DNA of 5,187 nucleotides from the NCBI GenBank assembly GCA_005885115.1, contig VAXX01000054.1, positions 373-5,559 on the forward strand. Direction: 5' to 3'. Positions within the stretch are counted from its first letter, which is position 1. Each line of letters starts with the position of its first letter. Under the pieces are notes generated by a model. It was given only the letters and a program-made list of their open reading frames with translations. It made no database searches and was not told the DNA's origin. The stretch comes from Actinomycetota bacterium. Lineage in GTDB: Bacteria > Actinomycetota > Actinomycetes > Mycobacteriales > Micromonosporaceae. Shown here one piece after another: positions 1 to 5,187 of the stretch. The translations under genes and the position numbers were made by a program.

Positions 1-709
1 GGTGCCGGGCATCACCAAGGAACGGGCCGACCGGTTCGGGCTCGCGTCCCAGCTCAAGACCGCCAAGGCGTACGCCAACGGCAAGCTCCAGCCCGACCTC
101 GTCCCGGTCGCCGTCCGCGACCCGGAGGCTGGCTGGGGACTGTCCACTGTGGACGAAGCGCCGCGGGACACCAGCATGGCGAAGCTGGCCACGCTCAAGA
201 CCCCGTTCCGGCCGCACGGCAAGGTCACCGCGGGCAACTCGGCCGGCCTCAACGACGGGGCCACCGCCTGCCTGCTGGCCGCCGAGGAGGTGGCCACCGA
301 ACTGGGCCTGCCGGTGGGGATGCGGCTGGTCAGCTACGGGTTCGTCGGGGTCGAGCCGGAGGTCATGGGGTACGGGCCGATCCCGTCCACCGAGAAGGCG
401 CTCCGGCTGGCCGGACTGTCCATCGGGGACATCGGCCTGTTCGAGCTCAACGAGGCGTTCGCGGTACAGGTGCTGGCGTTCCTCGACCACTTCGGGATCG
501 CGGAGGACGACGAGCGGGTCAACCCGTGGGGCGGCGCCATCGCCATCGGGCATCCGCTGGCTTCCTCCGGGGTACGGCTGATGACCCAGCTGTCCCGTCA
601 GTTCGCCGAGCACCCCGAGGTCCGGTACGGGCTGACCGCGATGTGCATCGGCATCGGCATGGGCGGCTCGGTCATCTGGGAGAACCCCAACTGGGAGGGC
701 GACAAGTGA
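1..709 (+). CDS. fadA: Thiolase (acetyl-CoA C-acyltransferase), C-terminal part; 5' end outside window
   Basis: This enzyme catalyses the thiolytic cleavage of 3-ketoacyl-CoA to acetyl-CoA and a shortened acyl-CoA, the last step of beta-oxidation, in the cytoplasm. Seen: 235 residues in frame from base 2, open to the left edge. Motifs are a thiolase stretch GKVTAGNSAGLNDGA (fragment residues 73-87), NEAF with Asn150, GGAIAIGHP with the catalytic His184 (bases 551-553) and CIGIGMG with the catalytic Cys215 (bases 644-646). Family members are about 390-410 residues, so roughly 160-175 residues are missing, including the acyl-accepting nucleophilic Cys. The GTG at base 2 is therefore an internal codon and not the start. 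The stop overlaps the GTG start of the next gene (fadB) by 4 bases, as expected for a fadA-fadB operon with coupled translation. An acetyl-CoA acetyltransferase of the biosynthetic type is the alternative, but the FadB partner favours a degradative role. Confidence 0.93.
   Translation, partial: VPGITKERADRFGLASQLKTAKAYANGKLQPDLVPVAVRDPEAGWGLSTVDEAPRDTSMAKLATLKTPFRPHGKVTAGNSAGLNDGATACLLAAEEVATELGLPVGMRLVSYGFVGVEPEVMGYGPIPSTEKALRLAGLSIGDIGLFELNEAFAVQVLAFLDHFGIAEDDERVNPWGGAIAIGHPLASSGVRLMTQLSRQFAEHPEVRYGLTAMCIGIGMGGSVIWENPNWEGDK
142..154. repeat. 13-base palindrome in the thiolase gene; core repeated near the fadB stop
   Basis: GTCCAC-T-GTGGAC is a perfect 6-bp inverted repeat around one base, inside thiolase codons for Leu-Ser-Thr-Val-Asp, and includes the rarer ACT codon. 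Its 9-base core CCACTGTGG occurs again at 2773-2781, just past the fadB stop and overlapping the left arm of the terminator. Function is unknown; two copies of a 9-mer could be chance or a genome-wide iterated palindrome. Confidence 0.35.
693..699 (+). promoter_or_regulatory. Ribosome binding site deciding the fadB start
   Basis: GGGAGGG lies inside the last codons of the thiolase gene and ends 6 bases before the GTG at 706. This strong Shine-Dalgarno match supports GTG 706 as the fadB start over in-frame codons further upstream. An earlier start would put a long N-terminal extension over thiolase coding sequence with no crotonase homology. Confidence 0.75.
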
Positions 710-2766
710 GCTATCAGGAGATCGTCACCCGGTCCATCGTCCGGCTGGTACAGGTACCCGGGCTGGCCAAGCCGGCCGCCCTGGTCACTCTGGACAACGG
801 CTTGGACCACACCAAGCCCAACTCCTTCGGCGTCGGCGGGCTGACCTCCCTGGACTCCGCGCTCGACGAGGCACTCGCCGCGGACCCGGCCTTCGTCGCG
901 GTGACCGGCAAGCCGTACATCTTCTGCGTCGGTGCCGACGTGACGGGCATGGCGCTGATCCGGGACCGGGAACAGGCGCTGGCGATCGGGCGACTGGGCC
1001 ACCGGGTGTACCGGAAGTTCCGGGACTCGCCCGTACCAACATTTGCCTTTGTCAATGGCGCGGCGCTCGGCGGCGGCCTGGAGCTGGCCCTGCACTGCCA
1101 CTACCGCACGGTGTCCGCGGGCGCGGCCGCCCTCGCCCTGCCCGAGGTGTCGCTGGGCCTGATCCCCGGCTGGGGCGGCAGCCAGTTGCTGCCGAACCTG
1201 ATCGGGATCGTCGGCGCCGCCCAGGTCATCATCCAGAACCCGTTGACCCAGAAGGTGTTGCGCCCTGCCGAGGCGCGCGAGCTGGGCGTGGCCGACGCGC
1301 TGTTCGAGCCGGCCGACTTCCTCGAACGCTCGCTGGAGTGGGCCGCGGCGGTGGTATCCGGCCGGGAGCGCGTCGAGCGGCCCGAGGTCGACCGCAGCGA
1401 GATGTGGGAAGCCGTGCTCGGCTACGCCAAGGCGCAGCTGGACGAGAAGCTGCACGGCGCGCCACCGGCGCCCTACCGGGCCCTGGAGCTGCTCCAGCTC
1501 GCCAAGACCGCGTCGTTCGCCGACGGTACGGCCGCCGAGGACGAGGCGCTGGCCGACCTGCTGATGGGCGAGGAGCAGCGGGCCAGCCTGTACGCCTTCG
1601 ACCTGGTCCAACGCCGGGCCAAGCGACCGGCCGGGGCACCGGACAAGGCCCTGGCCCGACCGGTCACGAAGGTCGGCATCGTCGGCGCCGGGCTGATGGC
1701 CTCGCAGCTCGCCGCGCTGTTCGTACGCCGGCTGGAGGTACCGGTCGTGCTGACCGACCTCGACCAGGAGCGCGTCGACAAGGGCGTGACCTGGGTGCAC
1801 CGCGAGATCGACAAGCTGGCGGGCAAGGGCCGGATCTCGGCCGGCAAGGCCGCGAAACTGCACGCCCTGGTCACCGGTACCGTCGACAAGCGCGCGTTCG
1901 CCGACGCCGACTGGGTCATCGAGGCGGTCTTCGAGGACCTCGGTGTCAAGAAGCGGGTCTGGGCCGAACTGGAGGCGATCGTCTCGCCCGAGTGCGTCCT
2001 GGCCACCAACACCTCCTCGCTGTCGGTCACCGCGATGTCCGAGGAGCTCCAGCACCCGGAGCGGGTGGTCGGCTTCCATTTCTTCAACCCGGTATCGGTG
2101 ATGCCGCTGATCGAGGTGGTACGCGCGGCCAAGACCGACGACGCCGTACTGGCCACCGCGTTCGCGGTCGGCAGGCAGTTGAAGAAGTCGTGCGTACTGG
2201 TCAAGGACGCGCCCGCGTTCGTGGTCAACCGGCTGCTGACGCGGTTCCTCGGCGAGGTGTTCGCGGCGGTCGACGCCGGTACCCCGCTGGAGGTCGCCGA
2301 CGCCGCACTGGACCCGCTGGGCCTGCCGATCCGCCCGCTGCCGCTGCTGACCCTGGTCGGCGCCCCGGTCGCGCTGCACGTGTCGGAGACCCTGCACGAG
2401 GCATTCCCCGAACGCTTCCGGGTCAGCCCGAACCTGGCCCGGATCGCCGCATCCGGCAAACCGTTGACCGACAAGGACGGCGAGCTCGACCAGTCGGTCG
2501 CGGCGCTGCTGGAGTTCGGGGACCAGCCCCTGACCGCCGAGGAACTGCGCGAACGCGCGGTCGCTGCACTGGCCGAGGAGGCCCGGCTGATGCTTGACGA
2601 GGGCGTCGTCGCCGAGCCGCAGGACATCGACCTGTGCATGATCATCGGCGCCGGTTGGCCGTTCCACCTCGGCGGGGTCACCCCGTACCTGGACCGCAGC
2701 GGCGTATCCGAGAAGGTGACCGGGCAACGGTTCCTCCCCCGCGCAGTGGCCAGTCTCCCCGAGTAG
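706..2766 (+). CDS. fadB: FadB-type bifunctional enoyl-CoA hydratase / 3-hydroxyacyl-CoA dehydrogenase
   Basis: The protein (686 residues) hydrates trans-2-enoyl-CoA and then oxidises L-3-hydroxyacyl-CoA with NAD, feeding the thiolase encoded upstream. Crotonase domain, about residues 20-210: FCVGAD (73-78) and NGAALGGGLE (117-126) build the oxyanion hole. Glu126 and Glu147 (in LPE) match the two catalytic Glu of the family, and PGWGG follows at 154-158. A helical linker leads to the dehydrogenase NAD domain, about 321-499, with GAGLMA at 327-332 and Asp351 at the end of the second strand, which suits NAD rather than NADP. The catalytic dyad is His458 (GFHFFNP) and Glu470, with Ser437/438 in NTSS and Asn508 in VVNRLL; these spacings match known HAD enzymes. 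C-terminal helical domains fill about 501-686. The length is slightly below E. coli FadB (about 730). The start is GTG 706, overlapping the thiolase stop (GTGA) with a good ribosome site. The third Gly of GxGxxG is Ala, and a rare-codon cluster lies at 1036-1056. All catalytic residues are present, so it should be active. Confidence 0.96.
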   Translation: MSYQEIVTRSIVRLVQVPGLAKPAALVTLDNGLDHTKPNSFGVGGLTSLDSALDEALAADPAFVAVTGKPYIFCVGADVTGMALIRDREQALAIGRLGHRVYRKFRDSPVPTFAFVNGAALGGGLELALHCHYRTVSAGAAALALPEVSLGLIPGWGGSQLLPNLIGIVGAAQVIIQNPLTQKVLRPAEARELGVADALFEPADFLERSLEWAAAVVSGRERVERPEVDRSEMWEAVLGYAKAQLDEKLHGAPPAPYRALELLQLAKTASFADGTAAEDEALADLLMGEEQRASLYAFDLVQRRAKRPAGAPDKALARPVTKVGIVGAGLMASQLAALFVRRLEVPVVLTDLDQERVDKGVTWVHREIDKLAGKGRISAGKAAKLHALVTGTVDKRAFADADWVIEAVFEDLGVKKRVWAELEAIVSPECVLATNTSSLSVTAMSEELQHPERVVGFHFFNPVSVMPLIEVVRAAKTDDAVLATAFAVGRQLKKSCVLVKDAPAFVVNRLLTRFLGEVFAAVDAGTPLEVADAALDPLGLPIRPLPLLTLVGAPVALHVSETLHEAFPERFRVSPNLARIAASGKPLTDKDGELDQSVAALLEFGDQPLTAEELRERAVAALAEEARLMLDEGVVAEPQDIDLCMIIGAGWPFHLGGVTPYLDRSGVSEKVTGQRFLPRAVASLPE

Positions 2767-2777
2767 CCGGCACCACT

Positions 2778-2805
2778 GTGGGCCGCCCGATCCCGGGCGG
2801 CCCAC
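2778..2805 (+). terminator. Hairpin terminator after fadB
   Basis: A perfect 12-bp inverted repeat, GTGGGCCGCCCG (2778-2789) and its complement (2794-2805), encloses a 4-base loop ATCC. It starts 12 bases after the fadB stop. Only a short CTTT follows, so it is a GC-rich hairpin with a poor U tract, a form common in high-GC actinobacteria. It separates the fadAB transcript from the next gene. Confidence 0.8.
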
Positions 2806-2838
2806 CTTTGCCAGGGCGCGACAGTTCGCAGTCCCCGC

Positions 2839-2851
2839 TAGGGTACGGATC
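2839..2851 (+). promoter_or_regulatory. Predicted leaderless promoter (-10 box TAGGGT) of the aminotransferase gene
   Basis: TAGGGT at 2839-2844 fits the actinobacterial -10 consensus TANNNT. Exactly 7 bases (ACGGATC) separate it from the ATG at 2852, so transcription would begin at or next to the A of the start codon, giving an mRNA with no 5' leader. No convincing -35 box is seen at 17-18 bases upstream, which is usual for this class. The AGGG inside the box could instead act as a weak ribosome site 8 bases from the ATG, with a promoter further upstream; I consider that less likely. Confidence 0.6.
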
Positions 2852-3589
2852 ATGGATCGCCGTATGGAGATCGACGGCCGGCCCGCCTCGCCGGACGCCT
2901 GGCACATCCTGGACCTCGGCTACGGCCACTTCACGGCCATGCAGGTACGGGGCGGACGTACCCGCGGTCTGGACCTGCACCTGGCCCGGCTCGACGCCGC
3001 CAACCGGGAGATGTTCGGCCAGCCGCTGGACGCCGACCTGGTACGGCATCGGATCCGCCGCGCGCTCGGTACGCGGTCGGACGCCTCCGTACGCGTGTAC
3101 GTCGGCGAGGACGCGATGGCCGTCACGGTCCGGGATCCCGCCGAGGCGCCCAGCGAACCGCAGCGGCTGCGCTCCGTGCGGTACCAGCGTCCGCTGGCCC
3201 ATCTCAAGCACCTCGGCGGCTTCGCCCCGGAGTACCACCGCCGGGCCGCCATCCGGGACGGGTACGACGAGATCGTGCTCACCGGCGACGACGGCACCAT
3301 CTCGGAAGGCGGGATCACCAACGTCGGCTGCTGGGACGGTACGAGCCTGGTGTGGCCGGACGCCCCGCACCTCGCCGGCAGCACGATGCAGCTCCTCCAG
3401 CGCCGGTTGCCGGCACGCCACGAGAGGTTGAACCTGACCGACCTGACCCGCTTCCCCGCCGTCTTCGTCACCAACGCCCGCGGGATCGCGGCGGTGGAGC
3501 GGGTGGACGATGTACCGCTGAACGTCGACGAGGCCGTCACGAAAACCCTGATCGACACCTACAACGCCACACCCTGGGACGAGATCTAG
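2852..3589 (+). CDS. Class IV PLP-dependent aminotransferase / aminodeoxychorismate lyase-like protein
   Basis: A fold-type IV pyridoxal phosphate enzyme of 245 residues, predicted cytoplasmic. By comparison with branched-chain aminotransferase, Arg46 in HLARL fits the phosphate-binding Arg, and Lys119 (LAHLKHLG) fits the Schiff-base Lys. Glu152 in ISEGGITNV, 33 residues later, fits the Glu that contacts the pyridine nitrogen. GST (176-178) and VTNARGI (206-212) fit later phosphate- and substrate-loop positions. It is shorter than BCAT (about 300 or more) and nearer to ADC lyase in size. The substrate cannot be told from sequence: amino acid, D-amino acid or 4-amino-4-deoxychorismate are all possible, and no folate or amino-acid gene is adjacent. 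The start ATG 2852 is chosen because of the -10 box 7 bases upstream; ATG 2864, four codons later, is the alternative. The gene has its own promoter after the fadB terminator, and its stop overlaps the stop of the convergent gluconokinase gene. Confidence 0.88.
   Translation: MDRRMEIDGRPASPDAWHILDLGYGHFTAMQVRGGRTRGLDLHLARLDAANREMFGQPLDADLVRHRIRRALGTRSDASVRVYVGEDAMAVTVRDPAEAPSEPQRLRSVRYQRPLAHLKHLGGFAPEYHRRAAIRDGYDEIVLTGDDGTISEGGITNVGCWDGTSLVWPDAPHLAGSTMQLLQRRLPARHERLNLTDLTRFPAVFVTNARGIAAVERVDDVPLNVDEAVTKTLIDTYNATPWDEI
3586..3589. other. Shared CTAG palindrome: stop codons of two convergent genes
   Basis: The palindrome CTAG holds the plus-strand TAG of the aminotransferase gene (3587-3589) and the minus-strand TAG of the gluconokinase gene (complement of 3586-3588). 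The genes meet tail to tail with a 4-base overlap. No strong terminator hairpin is seen on either side. The only nearby candidate is a weak 5-bp repeat, GCCGA/TCGGC with a 2-base gap, at 3589-3600. The two transcripts probably run past each other's 3' ends. Confidence 0.9.
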
Positions 3590-4086
3590 CCGAGGTCGGC
3601 GAGGATCTCCGCCACGATCTCCGCGGGGGTACCCGAGATCGGCACGACCAGTACCTGCTCCTCCGGGGTCGGTTCCTCCAGGTCGCGGAACTGGGTGTCG
3701 AGCATGTCCGCGTGGAAGAAGTGCCCGTGCCGGCTGGCCAGCCGGGCCGCGATCAGGTCGCGGTCACCGTGCAGGTACACCAGTCGCACCTCCGGACGCC
3801 CGGCACGCAGCTCGTCCCGGTACGCCCGCTTGAGCGCCGAGCAGGTGACCACGCCGGGTTGACCGGCCTCGATCTGTTTGTCAATCCACGCGCCGATCGC
3901 CGCGAGCCACGGCTTGCGATCCTCGTCGGTAAGCGGGTGCCCGGCGGCCATCTTCTCGATGTTGGCCAGCGGGTGGAAGTCGTCGGCCTCCGCGTACACC
4001 CAGTGCAGCCGGCCGGCGAGCATCGCGCCCACGGTGGTCTTCCCGCTGCCGGAGACCCCCATCACCACAATGATCGACTTATCCAC
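3586..4086 (-). CDS. gntK: Gluconokinase (GntK family)
   Basis: The enzyme phosphorylates D-gluconate with ATP to 6-phosphogluconate, which enters the pentose phosphate pathway; cytoplasmic. The 166 residues match the usual GntK length (about 160-180). Seen: Walker A loop GVSGSGKT (10-17), the gluconate-kinase signature EADDFHP (33-39), KMAAGHPLTDEDRKPWL (45-61), CSALKRAYRDELR (82-94) and RHGHFF (119-124). LDTQFRDLEEP (129-139) follows, with Thr where Ser is more common. All expected motifs are intact. The start is GTG at 4086-4084; no in-frame start lies just upstream, and the next Met (residue 9) is too close to the P-loop. The gene follows a histidine kinase gene by 10 bases and converges with an aminotransferase gene. 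No gntR, gluconate permease or gnd gene is in view, so its carbohydrate role rests on homology alone. It could be read from its own leaderless promoter, from the kinase gene's promoter, or from both. Confidence 0.95.
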   Translation of the reverse strand: MDKSIIVVMGVSGSGKTTVGAMLAGRLHWVYAEADDFHPLANIEKMAAGHPLTDEDRKPWLAAIGAWIDKQIEAGQPGVVTCSALKRAYRDELRAGRPEVRLVYLHGDRDLIAARLASRHGHFFHADMLDTQFRDLEEPTPEEQVLVVPISGTPAEIVAEILADLG

Positions 4087-4099
4087 GGGGACTAACCTA
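4087..4099 (-). promoter_or_regulatory. Predicted leaderless promoter (-10 box TAGGTT) of gntK
   Basis: Read on the minus strand, TAGGTT (4099-4094) is followed by exactly 7 bases (AGTCCCC) and then the GTG start of gntK. This is the TANNNT-to-start spacing of leaderless actinobacterial genes. The first three bases of the box are the TAG stop codon of the upstream histidine kinase gene (4099-4097). There is no good Shine-Dalgarno sequence in the 10-base gap, which supports leaderless initiation. No clear -35 box is seen in the kinase coding end. Confidence 0.55.
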
Positions 4100-5187
4100 C
4101 CGCGCCCGCACGCTGGCGGATCCGGCCGCCACCGGGGTGGTCGCGGCCGCGGGCAGGGTCACGGTGACCTCCAGCCCGCCGCCGTCGAGAGCGACGGCCG
4201 CGACCGTGCCGCCGTGCGCGTCGCAGACCGCGCGGACGATCGACAAACCAAGACCCGAACCGCGGGCACCGGTACGCTCCCGCCCGCCCCGCCGGAACGG
4301 CTCGAACAGTCCCGGAAGGTCGGCCGGCTCCACCTCGAACCCGGTGTTGCCCACCACGAGCGTGGACTTCTGCCCGTCGGAGGCGGTCCGGACCCACAGC
4401 CGGCCCTGGATGTGGTTGTACCGCACCGCGTTCTCGATCAGGTTGCCGGCCAACCGTTCCAGCAGCCCCGGGTCGCCGACGACGGGAGCCGGTCGCAGGT
4501 CCGTCTCGACGGTCAGCAGGTACCGGCCGATCTCGCGCTGCATCGCCGACAGCGCGGCCGAGGCGCCCTCCGACAGGTCGGCGGGTACCTTGCGGACCAG
4601 CCGGCGGCCGGCCTGGGCATCGGTACGGGCGAGCACCAGCAACGCCTCCACGAGCGCGTTGGCCCGCTCGGAGGCGTCGCGTACCACGGTCGCCATCCGG
4701 CGGTACTCGGCCACGTCGGCGTCCGGGTCGGACAGGGTCACGTCGATCTCGGTACGCATGACGGCCAGCGGCGTACGCAGCTCGTGCGAGGCGTTGGCGA
4801 CGAAGCGGCGCTGGCTGTCGAAGGCCGCCCCGAGCCGGTCCAGCATCGCGTCGAAGGTACCGGCGAGCTCGGCGACCTCGTCGTCGGCGCCGTCGTACCG
4901 GATCCGCTGGTCCATCGTCTCGCCGGACAGCCGTCGCGCGGTCGCGGTGACCTGCTGGAGCGGGCGCAGGGCCCGCCCGGCGACCAGGTACGCCCCGGCC
5001 ACCCCGGCCAGGCTGATCGCCAGTACCGCCACCAATCCCCGGGTCAGCAGCTCGTGCTCGGCGGCGGCGGCCACCTGGCCCTGCCACACCCGGGCGTCGA
5101 CCTGCCGCCCGTCGGCGAGCACCACCTGGGTACCGGCGGCGAGCTGGTGGGCCGGGCGCAGCGCGTACCCGACCAGCCGCCAGGCCA
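4097..5187 (-). CDS. Sensor histidine kinase of a two-component system, N-terminus outside window
   Basis: A membrane-bound kinase that would autophosphorylate on His and pass the phosphate to a response regulator, whose gene is probably upstream beyond the right edge. 362 complete codons are visible and the frame stays open to 5187, so the GTG at 5125 is not the likely start. In order: the end of a probable extracytoplasmic segment; a membrane helix near 5041-4976 (GLVAVLAISLAGVAGAYLVAG); a HAMP linker (RALRPLQQV to about 4830); HisKA with SHELRTPL and phospho-acceptor His at 4784-4786; the N box NLIENAVRYN (about 4442-4413); a modified G1 segment NTGFEVEP (about 4348-4325); the F box LFEPFRR; and the G2 box GSGLGLS (about 4261-4241). 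The topology suggests that the first membrane helix and most of the sensor region are missing. The first Asp of the usual DxGxG is Asn. The input signal is unknown. It lies 10 bases upstream of gntK, so cotranscription is possible. Confidence 0.93.
   Translation of the reverse strand, partial: AWRLVGYALRPAHQLAAGTQVVLADGRQVDARVWQGQVAAAAEHELLTRGLVAVLAISLAGVAGAYLVAGRALRPLQQVTATARRLSGETMDQRIRYDGADDEVAELAGTFDAMLDRLGAAFDSQRRFVANASHELRTPLAVMRTEIDVTLSDPDADVAEYRRMATVVRDASERANALVEALLVLARTDAQAGRRLVRKVPADLSEGASAALSAMQREIGRYLLTVETDLRPAPVVGDPGLLERLAGNLIENAVRYNHIQGRLWVRTASDGQKSTLVVGNTGFEVEPADLPGLFEPFRRGGRERTGARGSGLGLSIVRAVCDAHGGTVAAVALDGGGLEVTVTLPAAATTPVAAGSASVRAR

Noticed and set aside
526..705. 60-codon N-terminal extension of fadB
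   Set aside because: The translation is Arg-rich and lies wholly over the thiolase C-terminus. GTG 706 has a strong ribosome site and the crotonase domain begins shortly after it.
1338..2597. 419-codon plus-strand frame inside fadB
   Set aside because: Arg/Gly/Ala-rich out-of-frame reading of fadB without family motifs.
2808..2844. TTGCCA (2808-2813) as a -35 partner of the TAGGGT box
   Set aside because: The spacer would be 25 bases, too long for a normal sigma-70-type promoter.
598..2907. Long open frame of 769 codons on the minus strand opposite fadB
   Set aside because: It mirrors fadB in a high-GC sequence, has no recognisable domain, is rich in low-complexity Arg/Gly/Gln, and would run across the hairpin terminator. 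It is a shadow frame.
2634..3431. Overlapping plus- and minus-strand frames across the fadB-aminotransferase gap
   Set aside because: They cross the terminator and promoter, are compositionally odd, and are out of frame with the motif-bearing aminotransferase.
3589..3600. GCCGA-GG-TCGGC inverted repeat as a terminator of the aminotransferase gene
   Set aside because: The arms are only 5 bp with a 2-base loop and no U tract; it lies within gntK codons.
3604..3624. Direct repeat GATCTCCGC twice with 12-base period
   Set aside because: It encodes AEI-V-AEI in the last helix of gluconokinase; a repeated peptide explains it without a regulatory role.
3352..4095. 247-codon plus-strand frame opposite gntK
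   Set aside because: It spans the aminotransferase end and the antisense of gntK and has no domain; gntK itself is unmistakable.
4092..5087. 331-codon minus-strand frame overlapping the histidine kinase
   Set aside because: Low-complexity Arg/Gly reading in another frame; the kinase frame has every HisKA and HATPase motif.

Overview
The window is high-GC DNA with strong G/C bias at third codon positions, GTG starts and almost no space between genes, which points to an actinobacterium. A Streptomyces- or Micromonosporaceae-like source is my inference; nothing here fixes the genus. I found no RNA gene, CRISPR array, insertion sequence or prophage. I also see no clear sign of a previously undescribed multi-gene system. 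The five genes are all recognisable families, and most of the interest lies in gene junctions, promoters and sequence composition.

Left block, plus strand (1-2766): a fatty acid beta-oxidation pair. A thiolase, cut by the left edge, is followed with a 4-base stop/start overlap by a two-domain FadB-type protein (enoyl-CoA hydratase plus 3-hydroxyacyl-CoA dehydrogenase). Together they would carry out the last three steps of each beta-oxidation cycle: hydration, oxidation and thiolysis. A perfect 12-bp hairpin just after fadB probably ends this transcript.

Middle (2767-3589): an 85-base gap holds the terminator and then a TAGGGT box placed 7 bases before an ATG. This is the layout of a leaderless actinobacterial transcript. 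It drives a short class IV PLP aminotransferase/lyase-like protein of unknown substrate.

Right block, minus strand (5187-3586): a membrane sensor histidine kinase, cut by the right edge, is followed after 10 bases by a GntK-type gluconokinase. The gluconokinase has its own leaderless-type box, TAGGTT, again 7 bases before the start codon. The first three bases of that box are the stop codon of the kinase gene. The gluconokinase and aminotransferase genes converge and share one CTAG palindrome as both stop codons, so no space is left for a separate terminator between them.

The fadAB pair acts as one pathway unit. The aminotransferase, gluconokinase and histidine kinase show no evident shared pathway with it.
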